Notes: generated by a model not told the origin, from the letters alone. Numbered from the stretch's first letter, positions 26,608 to 34,872 are shown. The stretch is DNA of 54,784 nucleotides from Minisyncoccota bacterium (GCA_023229825.1 JALNYN010000009.1:1-54784); one strand, 5' to 3'. Numbers and translations are program-made.

Positions 26608-27513
26608 ATGAAAATAAAATTACAAATCTTTGTCGCGGCTCTGGCTCTCACTGCTTTCATTCCATATCCCGCTTTGGCTTCCACCATTTCCGGAACTTTG
26701 AACACCGGGGTGGGGACTGGGATTGAAAATGGCGTGGTGATCTCCGCACCGACGGCAACTCCCGGGGCAGGTACGTATGAGGAACTGCAAAGTGTGGTTC
26801 TTTCCGCTCCCGGGTCCACTTCGATTCGTTATACGCACGACGGTACTTTGCCGGTGTGTGCGGAAAGCGGCTCTTCCGTCACGTATCACGTAGCGATTCC
26901 CGTTTCCGAAACGACGACATTGAAAGCGATCGCCTGTTATCCGAACGGACAGACATCGACGGTTTCGACATTTGAATATGTTTTTGGAATAACGGAGGAC
27001 GATGATACGGGAGATACGGTAAAGCCGGTCATAACACTCATTGGTAATGCAACAGTGAGTATAACTGCGGGTGCGACGTACGTCGACCAAGGCGCTACTT
27101 CCATCGATAATGTTGACGGCGATATTACCGCGAAGATCGTTACAACCAGTAATGTGAACACGGCGGTTGCAGGAACCTATATCGTAAAATACAATGTGAC
27201 TGACCTAGCCGGAAATTCAGCAATCGAAATAGCAAGAAACGTAACCGTCACGGCTCCGGCATCTTCCGGTGGAGGAGGCGGAGGCGGAGGCGGTGGAGGT
27301 GGAGGCGGAGGCGGAGGCGGAGGCGGAGCTACGCCTCCACCGACAGCACAAACTGTCGGGGACATAAACCATGACGCAAAAGTCAATAAGTATGACTTTG
27401 CGCTCATGATGTCGAACTGGGGAAAAACCGGTTCCAATATTTCCGACTTGAACAGTGACAGTGTGGTTAATAAGTACGATTTTGCACTTATGATGGCGCA
27501 CTGGAATATATAA
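26608..27513 (+). CDS. Secreted protein with chitobiase-like Ig, DUF5011, polyglycine linker and dockerin
   Basis: The 301-aa product has a signal peptide ending near PALAS. A chitobiase C-terminal-like repeat (STSIRYTHDGTLPVC...TTLKAIACYPNG, about 50-125) and a DUF5011 domain (KPVITLIGNATVSITAGATY, about 135-220) follow. A run of about 20 glycines leads into a type I dockerin: two Ca-loops GDINHDAKVNKYDFALMM and DLNSDSVVNKYDFALMM, near-duplicates as expected. The next gene encodes a cohesin-like protein, so this is likely one half of a surface-docking pair. Confidence 0.85.
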   Translation: MKIKLQIFVAALALTAFIPYPALASTISGTLNTGVGTGIENGVVISAPTATPGAGTYEELQSVVLSAPGSTSIRYTHDGTLPVCAESGSSVTYHVAIPVSETTTLKAIACYPNGQTSTVSTFEYVFGITEDDDTGDTVKPVITLIGNATVSITAGATYVDQGATSIDNVDGDITAKIVTTSNVNTAVAGTYIVKYNVTDLAGNSAIEIARNVTVTAPASSGGGGGGGGGGGGGGGGGGGGATPPPTAQTVGDINHDAKVNKYDFALMMSNWGKTGSNISDLNSDSVVNKYDFALMMAHWNI

Positions 27514-27521
27514 AAACAGAT

Positions 27522-28280
27522 ATGAAAAATTACACAAAAATATTTATTATCTCCCTTACCGCTTTTATGATTTCTGCAACGACAGCAAGCGCGGCAAGTA
27601 TCACAGTGTCTCCGTCAGTGCTCTCGAAGAAAGTGAATGACTCGTTTGTTGTTTCTGTAGGAGTTTCGACCGGCGGAAGCAAAGTATGCGTGGTTGAAGG
27701 AACGCTCACTTTTGATAAACTTTCTTGTTCGAGCATTACTGTGGCGGATGGATTGATGGCACAAACGGCGCCAACATGTGCAAAACCGACATTTTCGATC
27801 GGAATTCCGTCGTGTACGACATCTGATAGATCGGTCCTATCGATTTCCCTGAAAGCACCAACGGCCGGAACCGCAACATTGGGTTTTACCGGAGTTGATA
27901 TCGTCGGGGAAGGGATGTCTGTCGGCACCTCTGCGGGGAAAGGTGAGTATACTGTTGTCGGCGTTGAACCGGTAACGCTTACCGTTACGCCGAAACCCAT
28001 AGAGGAAACAACGACGGTAAAGCCGTCAGAAACGGTAAAGAAACCGGCAGCATCCATTCCTACTGCTCCGGAAAATGTTTCTGAACCGGAAGTCGAAAAA
28101 ACTGCAATCGCTACAACATCCGAAGCGGCTCCTGCAACGGACGCAGATTCTGTTGTTGTCCCAAATAATCTCGCCGCTGCAGCGACTGCTTCGCGCGGAG
28201 TTTCTTTCCCTTGGGTAATAGGAATAGTCGTTCTCGCGCTCATTCTTGGGTATATCGCGATAAAGAAAATGAAAAAATAG
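27522..28280 (+). CDS. Membrane-anchored cohesin-domain protein
   Basis: The 252-aa product has a signal peptide ending TASA. Residues about 27-150 resemble a cohesin domain: ITVSPSVLSKKVNDSFVVSV, then VCVVEGTLTFDKL, LSISLKAPTAGTATLGFTG. A P/T/E-rich linker (about 150-225) leads to a C-terminal transmembrane helix (VIGIVVLALILGYIAI) and a KKMKK stop-transfer, so the domain faces outward. It starts 8 nt after the dockerin gene and ends at a strong hairpin. The cohesin assignment is by pattern; the linkage to a dockerin gene is strong support. Confidence 0.78.
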   Translation: MKNYTKIFIISLTAFMISATTASAASITVSPSVLSKKVNDSFVVSVGVSTGGSKVCVVEGTLTFDKLSCSSITVADGLMAQTAPTCAKPTFSIGIPSCTTSDRSVLSISLKAPTAGTATLGFTGVDIVGEGMSVGTSAGKGEYTVVGVEPVTLTVTPKPIEETTTVKPSETVKKPAASIPTAPENVSEPEVEKTAIATTSEAAPATDADSVVVPNNLAAAATASRGVSFPWVIGIVVLALILGYIAIKKMKK

Positions 28281-28303
28281 ACATACTTAAGGAAAATCAA
28301 TTT

Positions 28304-28337
28304 AAAGAAATACCCAAAAAAATGGGTATTTCTTTTT
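28304..28337 (+). terminator. Terminator after the cohesin gene
   Basis: AAAGAAATACCCA pairs perfectly with TGGGTATTTCTTT, followed by T. It excludes upstream starts for the next gene. Confidence 0.8.
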
Positions 28338-28363
28338 ATGAAAATTTGTGGCATAATAAAATT

Positions 28364-29365
28364 GTGAACAAGCTTAAAAAATATTTTATTCCGCATAGAG
28401 GGAATGAATATAAGCCGCATTTCTTTCGGTTGCCGGCGGTTTTGGCGACGGCTTCGCTTATCGGGCTGCTCTTTCTTTTTGCTGCTTCGCTGTCGACGAT
28501 CATTATTAAGGGGAGCTCTCAGCTTGGCGCTGTGATCTCTTCCGTTTTGGTGGATCTTGCGAATACTGATCGAACGGCGAATAATTTAGGCGGACTTTCG
28601 TCGAATCCTGTTTTAGAAAAAGTGGCTCAGATGAAAGCGGACGACATGGCGGCGAAAGAATATTTCGCCCATACGTCGCCGGAAGGGAAGAGCCCTTGGT
28701 ACTGGTTTCGCCAGGCGGGATATCAATATTCTTTCGCGGGAGAAAATCTTGCGGTATATTTTTCCGATTCCACGGAAGTTGAAAAAGCGTGGATGAACTC
28801 GCCGACGCACCGCGCCAATATATTGAATTCAAAGTTTACCGAGGTTGGAATAGCGATGGCTCGGGGAAAATATCGCGGTGTGGACACCGTGTACGTGGTG
28901 CAGGTTTTCGGGCGTCCAAGCACGCGATCTGTTGCGACCGTAGCGGCGGCGAATATTCCCGTACAGAACGAAACCAAGCCGTTGCCGGAGGTAAAAAAGC
29001 CTGCCGAAAAACCTGCGGTGAAAGGAGCGGCGACCGAAACATCGCCTAAAGTTTTATTGGAAGAAGAAACCTTTATCGCCGTTGAAAATATGGATAGCGT
29101 TCCGGCGATCGCCGAGGAAGCGGCACCGCGCGAAAACTCGGCATCGGCGATCTTGAAGGTTGTTGCGTCCCCGAAAACTTTTTTGAAAACGGCATACGGC
29201 GCCTTCGCGGTCGTCATCGCGTTCGCTCTTTTCCTCATGATCGGCGTTGAACTGAAACGCCAGCACTTCCGGCATATCGCTTACGGCGTTTCGCTGATGC
29301 TTCTTATGGGGGCGTTCCTTTTCGCCTGGCAATTTTTCTTTTTCGGAAAACTGCTCGTGGTGTAA
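28364..29365 (+). CDS. CAP/SCP-family extracellular protein with C-terminal membrane helices
   Basis: The 333-aa product starts at a GTG 6 nt after a CATAAT -10 (TGGCATAAT), downstream of the terminator. Residues about 23-47 form a transmembrane segment. The CAP domain follows: DMAAKEYFAHTSPEGKSPW, YSFAGENLAV, VEKAWMNSPTHRANIL, with His/Glu residues of the CAP cavity present. An E/P/A-rich linker leads to two C-terminal hydrophobic helices. CAP proteins are secreted and widespread in CPR; the function is unproven. The 3' end runs into a 56-nt perfect palindrome. Confidence 0.85.
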   Translation: MNKLKKYFIPHRGNEYKPHFFRLPAVLATASLIGLLFLFAASLSTIIIKGSSQLGAVISSVLVDLANTDRTANNLGGLSSNPVLEKVAQMKADDMAAKEYFAHTSPEGKSPWYWFRQAGYQYSFAGENLAVYFSDSTEVEKAWMNSPTHRANILNSKFTEVGIAMARGKYRGVDTVYVVQVFGRPSTRSVATVAAANIPVQNETKPLPEVKKPAEKPAVKGAATETSPKVLLEEETFIAVENMDSVPAIAEEAAPRENSASAILKVVASPKTFLKTAYGAFAVVIAFALFLMIGVELKRQHFRHIAYGVSLMLLMGAFLFAWQFFFFGKLLVV

Positions 29366-29389
29366 GAATATTCGGTCCAGTAATTTTAT

Positions 29390-29445
29390 AAAAACACTCT
29401 GCTGTAAATTCTAGCATATGCTAGAATTTACAGCAGAGTGTTTTT
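29390..29445. terminator. Perfect 28-bp palindrome
   Basis: It is a 56-nt palindrome with no unpaired loop, centred at 29417/29418 (CTAGCATATGCTAG core), with A-run and T-run ends. It would act as a terminator in both directions but is much longer than usual. Confidence 0.85.
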
Positions 29446-29569
29446 TTGTTTTTTTAGAGGGCGTGTTTTTTTTGGACATATTCTTTCTTTTGACCCTGAT
29501 ATTATCGGTTTATTTGACATTGATCGCGGATATTGATAGGCTCTTAATCAGTTGGACTTTTTACATTTA

Positions 29570-29745
29570 GGGATCTGGAAATAAATAAGGCGTTCCGATC
29601 GGAGCGATCAGTACACCTTATTTATTTCCAAGTCCCAGCCGCTTTTCAACGGCGGTTTGGGTTGTGAACAGATTTATTTTGTTTCCCTGAAGAATGTTGA
29701 ATGCAGCAGCCTCGCAGACATACTTGTCTTGCGGGGTTGTTTGTA
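29570..29745 (+). ncRNA. Possible second structured RNA
   Basis: A 15-bp perfect stem (29576-29590 with 29616-29630) encloses a palindromic CCGATCGG, followed by a GCCG...CGGC hairpin and a roughly 11-bp hairpin (CCTCGCAGACA with TGTCTTGCGGGG). The promoter is uncertain and no terminator is clear, so the strand is not established. Confidence 0.3.
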
Positions 29746-29780
29746 ACAAAGTATGAATTGGGGTAGTATATATAGGTATA

Positions 29781-29837
29781 AGTTAAAAGTTAAAAGTTAA
29801 AAGTTAAAAGTTAAAAGTTAAAAGTTAAAAGTTAAAA
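29781..29837 (+). repeat. Heptad array AGTTAAA x8
   Basis: Eight exact tandem copies of AGTTAAA. This is the longest perfect array in the window. Confidence 0.95.
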
Positions 29838-29880
29838 CGTTATTAGTTAGAGTTCCTTCGAAAGTTATCTCTGTCTTTTT

Positions 29881-29955
29881 GTCATTCCGGACTTGATCCG
29901 GAATCCACGTCCGGCGATTATAACGTGGATCCCGGGTCGCGGCCCGGGATGACGA
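29881..29955. repeat. Palindromic element, family M2 copy 2
   Basis: GTCATTCCGGACTTGATCCG..GAATCCACGT and ACGTGGATCCCGGGTCGC..GGGATGACGA halves surround a short centre. Confidence 0.75.
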
Positions 29956-30005
29956 CGGGTAACGTTTGAAAGGAGTCTATCAGTTAAAGTAATAAATTTA
30001 ATATC

Positions 30006-30830
30006 ATGGACGAATTATTTAAAAACAAAAAAGTGGTGCAGGTGGTTATCATGCTTTTATTCGCTTCTTCATTGTATCTCGTCGGCTTGTTTGTAAACAA
30101 CGTGAAGCAAAACGGATTTATCGGGCGCGATATTCCCGCGCTTACGACGATCAGCGTATCTGGCCAGGGCGAGGCGTTCGCGAAACCGGATATTGCGGAA
30201 CTTTCTTTCTCTGTCGAACAAACATCCAAAACGGTTGCTGAGGCTCAGAAGATCTCAACTGACAAGATCAATGCGATCATGGCCTACCTTAAAGATACTA
30301 TGAAAGTGAAAGATGCGGACATCAAAACGACCGATTACAGCGTTTATCCGAAATATGAATACCAGAAAGCGGTCGCTTGTTTGGACTATAATATGAACGG
30401 ATTCTGTCCTGAAGGAAAACAGATCCTTACCGGATACACTGTGAGCCAGTCGGTTTCCGTCAAAGTGCGGAAGATCGACGACGCCGGCGCGATCCTGGTT
30501 TCTATCGGAGAAAAAGGAGCGACAAACGTTTCGGGACTTACGTTTACCGTTGATGCGAAAAAAGATTTTGAAGCAAAAGCTCGCGATAACGCAATAAAAG
30601 AAGCGCAAGAGAAAGCGGATAAGCTCGCAAAGAGTCTTGGCGTAACGCTGACACGCATCACGAATTTCTCCGAGGGCGGAGCGACCCCCATCTTCTATGG
30701 TCTGGGAGCTGGAATGGCAAAAACTGCGGATATGGCGATGGAGCGACAGGCTGCCGCACCGGCACCGACGATCTCGACCGGAGAGAACAAATTCGTTTCT
30801 AATGTAACTATTACCTACGAGATACAGTAA
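30006..30830 (+). CDS. SIMPL (DUF541) domain protein
   Basis: The 274-aa product has an N-terminal transmembrane anchor (residues 10-32) and an extracytoplasmic SIMPL/DUF541 domain: ISVSGQGEAFAKPDIAEL, DIKTTDYSVYPKYEY, TGYTVSQSVSVKVRKID, and ARDNAIKEAQEKADKLAKSL. Proteins of this family form oligomeric periplasmic or surface assemblies of poorly known role. The A-rich start region lacks a clear Shine-Dalgarno. Confidence 0.88.
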   Translation: MDELFKNKKVVQVVIMLLFASSLYLVGLFVNNVKQNGFIGRDIPALTTISVSGQGEAFAKPDIAELSFSVEQTSKTVAEAQKISTDKINAIMAYLKDTMKVKDADIKTTDYSVYPKYEYQKAVACLDYNMNGFCPEGKQILTGYTVSQSVSVKVRKIDDAGAILVSIGEKGATNVSGLTFTVDAKKDFEAKARDNAIKEAQEKADKLAKSLGVTLTRITNFSEGGATPIFYGLGAGMAKTADMAMERQAAAPAPTISTGENKFVSNVTITYEIQ

Positions 30831-30836
30831 ACGAGG

Positions 30837-30912
30837 TTTTAGCTTTTAGCTTATAGCTTTTAGACAAATATATCGCCCGTCGTCTATAAGCTATAACCCA
30901 TAAGCTATAAGC
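30837..30912 (+). repeat. Inverted heptad spacer before groES
   Basis: Left arm TTTTAGCTTTTAGCTTATAG and right arm CTATAAGCTATAACCCATAA flank a centre with CCCGTCGTC. The arms are largely complementary, giving a hairpin of about 30 bp, upstream of the groES promoter. Confidence 0.8.
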
Positions 30913-30924
30913 TCCGCGGGCATA

Positions 30925-30952
30925 TTGACCGATTTTTACAGTCGGGTATAAT
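30925..30952 (+). promoter_or_regulatory. groES promoter
   Basis: TTGACC, 16 nt, TATAAT. No CIRCE inverted repeat (TTAGCACTC-N9-GAGTGCTAA) is present nearby, so HrcA control is not supported. Confidence 0.75.
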
Positions 30953-31016
30953 ACTCTTGCGTCGAAAAAACATTATAAATTAAATGGGCCAATATCGGCT
31001 CTGTACTATTCAATAT

Positions 31017-31325
31017 ATGAGCGCAAAAACAAAAATCCTCCCGCTTGCTGATCGCGTATTGGTAAAGCCCGGGAACCCGAACGAGGGGAAAAAAACCAAG
31101 TCCGGAATTATCATTCCCGAAACGGTCAGCAAAGACCTGCCGGAGATGGGCGAAGTTCTCGCCGTCGGAGAGGGAAAGATCCTCGACAGCGGAGAAAAAC
31201 TTCCGATGAACGTAAAGGTCGGGGATGTCGTCATCTTCTCGAAATACGGACCCGACGAAGTTAAGATCGATGGAGAAAAATATTTTATCATCAGAGAAGA
31301 AGCCATTTTGGCGGTGGTGAAGTAG
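31017..31325 (+). CDS. groES: Co-chaperonin GroES
   Basis: The 102-aa product caps GroEL. It has ILPLADRVLVKP at the start, the mobile loop region (KTKSGIIIPET), GEVLAVGEGK, VKVGDVVIFSKYGPDEVKIDGE and IIREEAILAVV. The ATG at 31017 is favoured; an in-frame ATG at 30984 would add 11 residues not typical of the family. The groEL gene follows after an inverted heptad spacer. Confidence 0.95.
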   Translation: MSAKTKILPLADRVLVKPGNPNEGKKTKSGIIIPETVSKDLPEMGEVLAVGEGKILDSGEKLPMNVKVGDVVIFSKYGPDEVKIDGEKYFIIREEAILAVVK

Positions 31326-31361
31326 TGTTCTTCTGCTAATTTATTATCAATGTTTAAAATA

Positions 31362-31450
31362 AGGTTATAGCTTATAGGTTATAGCTTATAGACGACGGAT
31401 AACGATGTGGTGTCTATAAGCTAACAGCTATAAGCTATAAGCTAACAGCT
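31362..31450 (+). repeat. Inverted heptad spacer between groES and groEL
   Basis: Left arm GGTTATAGCTTATAGGTTAT and right arm CTATAAGCTAACAGCTATAA flank GACGACGG; the right arm ends at the groEL ATG without a Shine-Dalgarno. Near-complete complementarity gives a long hairpin. Confidence 0.9.
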
Positions 31451-33100
31451 ATGTCCAAACAAATAATCTATGATGAAAAAGCTCGCGCGCTTTTGAAGAC
31501 GGGCGTCGATAAGGTTGCGGATGCGGTCAAGGTCACGCTTGGTCCGCGCGGAAGAAACGTGATGCTCGACCGAACCTACGGCGCACCGATGATCACGAAT
31601 GACGGCGTTACCATTGCAAAAGAGATAACGCTCGCCGACAAGGTGGAGAATATGGGGGCGGAAATGGTCAAAGAGGTCGCTTCCAAAACCAACGAACTCG
31701 CCGGAGACGGCACCACGACGGCCGTAGTGCTCGCACAGGCGCTTATCGCGGAGGGGATGAAGAAAACGACCATGGGAGTGAATGCCATGGGTGTGCGCCT
31801 CGGGATCGAAGCTGCCGCGGCCGCGGTGGTTACTGCCCTCAAAAGCGCTGCGAAGCCGATCAAAAATCATGCGGAGATCAAACAAGTAGCGACCATTTCA
31901 GCAGAATCCGAAGAGATCGGAACCATTATAGCCGACACCATTGATAAAGTTGGTAAGGATGGCGTGGTGACGGTGGAAGAATCACAGACGGTAGGAATTG
32001 AATCTGATGTTGTTAAAGGTCTGCAGTTCGACAAGGGATATGTTTCGCCCTATCTCATCACCAACCCTGAAAGAATGGAAGCGGAATATTCCGATGTCGC
32101 TTTGCTTTTTACCGATAAGAAAATTTCTTCCATAAAAGAGATCCTTCCGCTTCTCGAAAAACTCGCGCAGACGGGGAAGAAAGATCTGGTGATCGTCGCG
32201 GACGATGTCGATGGAGAAGCGCTCACAACATTCATTTTGAATAAACTGCGCGGAACCTTTAATATTCTCGCCGTGAAGGCTCCCGGATTCGGAGACCGCA
32301 AAAAAGAGATGCTCGCCGATCTTGCGGCGGTTACGGGCGGAAAGGTAGTGACGGAAGATGTCGGTTTGAAATTGGAAACGGCAGAATTGGAAGTGCTCGG
32401 GCGCGCCGGAAAAGTTATCGCGACCAAAGATACGACCACGATCGTCGGGGGAAAAGGGAAGAAGACCGACATCGATTCTCGCGTGGCACAGATCAGGAAG
32501 CAGGTGGAAATGACCGATTCTAAATATGATAAAGAAAAATTGATCGAACGATTGGCAAAGCTCTCCGGCGGCGTGGCGGTCATCAAAGTCGGAGCGGCGA
32601 CGGAAACGGAAATGAAATATTTGAAACTGAAGATCGAAGATGCGGTCAACGCGACGAAAGCGGCGATCGAGGAAGGCGTGGTTGCGGGCGGAGGCGTGGC
32701 GCTTGTGAAAGCGGCGGCGAAAGTTGCGGCGTCCGAGGTGAAAGCTCCTCTCAAAAATTTTGAAGCGGAATACAAGGTCGGATGGGAGATCGTTTTGCGC
32801 GCCGTTGAAGCGCCTCTCCGCCAGATCGCGGTGAATGCCGGAAAGGACGGTTCCGTCATCGTCGAAAAAGTTCGCACGGCAAAAGGGAACGGAGGCTATG
32901 ACGCCAAGCAGGATGAGATGATCCCCGATATGCTGGCTGCCGGAATTATCGATCCGGTAAAAGTAACGAGAAGCGGACTGCAGAATGCGGCAAGCGCCGC
33001 GGCGATCCTTCTTACGACGGAGGTTGCGATCGTGGATGAACCGAAGGAAGAAAAAGAAGAAGGACACGGCGGAGGCGGAATGCCGGGAATGGGATACTAG
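31451..33100 (+). CDS. groEL: Chaperonin GroEL
   Basis: The 549-aa product is the ATP-dependent folding chamber subunit. Visible are VKVTLGPRGRNVML, GDGTTTAVVLAQAL (ATP-binding), the apical-domain KAPGFGDRRK-like KAPGFGDRKKEML, and the C-terminal GGGMPGMGY tail. Length and motifs are normal. Translation must start from a heptad arm rather than a Shine-Dalgarno. Confidence 0.97.
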   Translation: MSKQIIYDEKARALLKTGVDKVADAVKVTLGPRGRNVMLDRTYGAPMITNDGVTIAKEITLADKVENMGAEMVKEVASKTNELAGDGTTTAVVLAQALIAEGMKKTTMGVNAMGVRLGIEAAAAAVVTALKSAAKPIKNHAEIKQVATISAESEEIGTIIADTIDKVGKDGVVTVEESQTVGIESDVVKGLQFDKGYVSPYLITNPERMEAEYSDVALLFTDKKISSIKEILPLLEKLAQTGKKDLVIVADDVDGEALTTFILNKLRGTFNILAVKAPGFGDRKKEMLADLAAVTGGKVVTEDVGLKLETAELEVLGRAGKVIATKDTTTIVGGKGKKTDIDSRVAQIRKQVEMTDSKYDKEKLIERLAKLSGGVAVIKVGAATETEMKYLKLKIEDAVNATKAAIEEGVVAGGGVALVKAAAKVAASEVKAPLKNFEAEYKVGWEIVLRAVEAPLRQIAVNAGKDGSVIVEKVRTAKGNGGYDAKQDEMIPDMLAAGIIDPVKVTRSGLQNAASAAAILLTTEVAIVDEPKEEKEEGHGGGGMPGMGY

Positions 33101-33103
33101 ACG

Positions 33104-33131
33104 AAGTATCAGGAGATAGTATCAGTATCAG
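33104..33131 (+). repeat. Heptad arm AGTATCA after groEL
   Basis: AGTATCAGGAGATAGTATCA followed by GTATCAGG and GACGACG. A related set of GATACTGATACTAG words sits at 34935-34965 beside the deformylase stop. Confidence 0.65.
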
Positions 33132-33150
33132 GACGACGATCGACTATATG

Positions 33151-33188
33151 AAAAAACTCACTTGGGTAAATCTTGGTGAGTTTTTTTT
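33151..33188 (+). terminator. Terminator after groEL
   Basis: AAAAAACTCAC pairs with GTGAGTTTTTT and runs into eight T. Confidence 0.85.
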
Positions 33189-33241
33189 GTGTGGAAAAAG
33201 GGAGTTGGGCTTCGCTCGCACATTGCCGAATAATCGACAAT

Positions 33242-33268
33242 AAAGCCCGCCGATTGCAGCGGGCTTTG
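33242..33268 (-). terminator. Terminator of minus-strand gene
   Basis: Perfect 9-bp stem AAAGCCCGC with GCGGGCTTT, just downstream of the gene ending at 33271. Confidence 0.75.
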
Positions 33269-33270
33269 TG

Positions 33271-33678
33271 CTATTTTTTGAATGCCAAATACCAGACATA
33301 ATCCAAACCCGAACCGGCAAGGCAGATAACGATAATGAAAAAAAACACGAAACCATCAAGCGCGCAGATCACCGATCTGGCAAGATACGGCTGATACCCC
33401 TTCCATTCTTCGAAAGCATCGAGAAAATTATTTACAGGGCGCGAACGAAAAATTTTGCAAAACAGCCACAAAAACGGACGTTTCGGACATCCATCATCCA
33501 TAAAATAATTCCAACGCCAAAGATTTTCATAAAGAAAATCCGAGGATGTTTCGATTACCATTAATAAAATGAAAACTTTTGGAAATGTCGGACCGAACAG
33601 CGTTACTATGGCCGAAAAAAAGAGCAGCCCGGGGATAGCGGAAAACAAATGTTGATTTTCTTGAAACCATTTTTTCAT
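33271..33678 (-). CDS. Hypothetical membrane protein
   Basis: The 135-aa product has AGGT nine bases before the ATG at 33678. It has hydrophobic segments at about 15-48 and 108-128 and a charged, aromatic middle (YENLWRWNYFMDDGCPKRPF). It is isolated from other genes by terminators on both sides. The family was not recognised. Confidence 0.6.
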   Translation of the reverse strand: MKKWFQENQHLFSAIPGLLFFSAIVTLFGPTFPKVFILLMVIETSSDFLYENLWRWNYFMDDGCPKRPFLWLFCKIFRSRPVNNFLDAFEEWKGYQPYLARSVICALDGFVFFFIIVICLAGSGLDYVWYLAFKK

Positions 33679-33802
33679 CGCTGAATACCTCACTCTGAAA
33701 ATCTCATCTGGAGGTATAATATCATGATATTTGAAAATCTCAAACGCCAGATCTATGGATCAAAGTTTTTATAAAGCGGCCTTTAGGCTCTCTGCAGATA
33801 CA

Positions 33803-33831
33803 TTGACAATATATTGAAAAAGGTGTATGGT
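33803..33831 (+). promoter_or_regulatory. Promoter
   Basis: TTGACA, 17 nt, TATGGT. It places the in-frame ATG at 33827 inside the -10, supporting the later start at 33860. Confidence 0.6.
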
Positions 33832-33859
33832 TGATGAGGAATTTATTAAGGAGGTTCTT

Positions 33860-34168
33860 ATGAAGATTAAATTATTGATAATGGGATTGTTTTTTGCCCT
33901 GTTTTTGATCTGTGCTCCGGAAACTTTTGCACATGACCGCGGCGTACACAGCGGACGCGGACACAGTTTTGGATTTCAGTTCTATGTTCCTATCGCTCCG
34001 ATCTACCCTCGGTATTATCCGCCTGCGCCTATATATTATCCGCCGGCACCGATCTATTATCCGCCGCAACAGCAGTATTTTCCTCAGCCGACATGCGGTA
34101 CTTATGATATCGGAGGCTGGTATGGGCCTTACGGCTACCAGCCAAACTATCAATACACGTGCCGGTAA
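33860..34168 (+). CDS. Small secreted proline/tyrosine-rich protein
   Basis: The 102-aa product has a perfect AGGAGG eight bases before the ATG. The signal peptide (MKIKLLIMGLFFALFLICAP, cleaved near TFA-H) is followed by a His/Gly stretch and tandem PPAPIYYPPAPIYYPP repeats. Two Cys near the end may pair. The low-complexity P/Y repeats suggest a structural envelope role; it resembles the tail of the lipoprotein at 34455. Confidence 0.7.
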   Translation: MKIKLLIMGLFFALFLICAPETFAHDRGVHSGRGHSFGFQFYVPIAPIYPRYYPPAPIYYPPAPIYYPPQQQYFPQPTCGTYDIGGWYGPYGYQPNYQYTCR

Positions 34169-34185
34169 ATTATCGCAATCATTCG

Positions 34186-34213
34186 CTTCCCCCTACTTTG
34201 GGGGAAGTTTTTT
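34186..34213 (+). terminator. Terminator
   Basis: CTTCCCCC pairs with GGGGGAAG, followed by TTTTTTT. Confidence 0.85.
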
Positions 34214-34220
34214 ATTTCAT

Positions 34221-34370
34221 CGCTGGACTGTGGGGTTGTACCCCGGTCCGAAACATTTGTATGGAATCACGTTTTTTTTGATGACATCAATTACTGTGAG
34301 ATATTCCAAACGTTTCGGTTCGGGGTACAACCCCGAACCGGCGACGAGGCGGACGACCGTGCGAACAGTT
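34221..34370. repeat. Palindromic MITE-like element, family M1 copy 3 (reverse)
   Basis: GGACTGTGGGGTTGTACCCC...GGTCCGAAACATTTG, AT-rich centre, CCAAACGTTTCGGTTCGGGG...CCCGAACCGGCGACG, ending GTGCGAACAGTT. It matches the reverse complement of copies 1 and 2. Confidence 0.75.
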
Positions 34371-34380
34371 TTTTGTGTAC

Positions 34381-34409
34381 TTGACAAATGTTTATTATAA
34401 GTGTATTAT
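34381..34409 (+). promoter_or_regulatory. Promoter of the lipoprotein gene
   Basis: TTGACA, 17 nt, TATTAT. Confidence 0.75.
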
Positions 34410-34454
34410 GAAAAGCGACAAAACTTTGTTATTTTACATTTTAGAGGTATAGAC

Positions 34455-34844
34455 ATGTGCAAACATAAACGCTCGGGAGTATGCGTAATGCTCCTGCTTA
34501 TTATTTTTCTCACCGGCTGTACGACGATGCCGATGTATGATTCGTACGGAAACTATCGCGGCTCGACCCCGACATGGGACGCAGGAACTATGGCTGGTGC
34601 CGGAACGGGCGCCATACTTGGTACTCTTGCAGGTGCTGCGTTTGGCAATCCTTTGGGGGGTGCCGTAATGGGTGCTGCGATCGGAGGGATCATGCCTCCG
34701 ATCAGAGCATCGGAACCGATATATGTTCCACAGTATTCCGTACCTGCGCACCAATATCGGCAGCAATATTATCCTCAGCAGCAATATAATTATTATCCGC
34801 AACCGCAATATAATTACTATTATCCTGCGCCGATGTATAGATAA
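34455..34844 (+). CDS. Glycine-zipper lipoprotein
   Basis: The 129-aa product has AGAGG seven bases before the ATG. The lipoprotein signal peptide ends in the lipobox LTGC (residues about 18-21). A glycine-zipper segment (GAGTGAILGTLAGAAFG..LGGAVMGAAIGG) can insert into membranes. A Tyr/Gln/Pro-rich tail (QQYYPQQQYNYYPQPQYNYY) ends the protein. Similar to YMGG/Rcs-type glycine-zipper envelope proteins in layout only. It is notable for a presumed single-membrane cell. Confidence 0.75.
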   Translation: MCKHKRSGVCVMLLLIIFLTGCTTMPMYDSYGNYRGSTPTWDAGTMAGAGTGAILGTLAGAAFGNPLGGAVMGAAIGGIMPPIRASEPIYVPQYSVPAHQYRQQYYPQQQYNYYPQPQYNYYYPAPMYR

Positions 34845-34872
34845 TATTGAGAAAAATATTCCATTAACAAAG

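Larger units (their letters stand above)
29446..30005. other. Gene-free spacer with structured segments and repeats
   Basis: It contains no convincing gene. It holds TTGACA at 29514 (weak -10), strong hairpins at 29576-29630 and about 29709-29737, an exact heptad array (29781-29837) and an M2 palindromic element (29881-29955). Confidence 0.6.

Noticed and set aside
28211..28363. Upstream starts for the CAP protein
   Set aside because: They overlap the cohesin gene and its terminator; a -10 box sits just before the GTG at 28364.
29781..29837. Heptad array as a CRISPR
   Set aside because: Units are 7 nt with no spacers between them, and no cas gene is present.
30953..31016. CIRCE operator before groES
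   Set aside because: No TTAGCACTC/GAGTGCTAA inverted repeat is present.
31982..33067. 361-codon ORF on the minus strand opposite groEL
   Set aside because: Antisense shadow of a highly conserved gene; composition is that of reversed GroEL codons.
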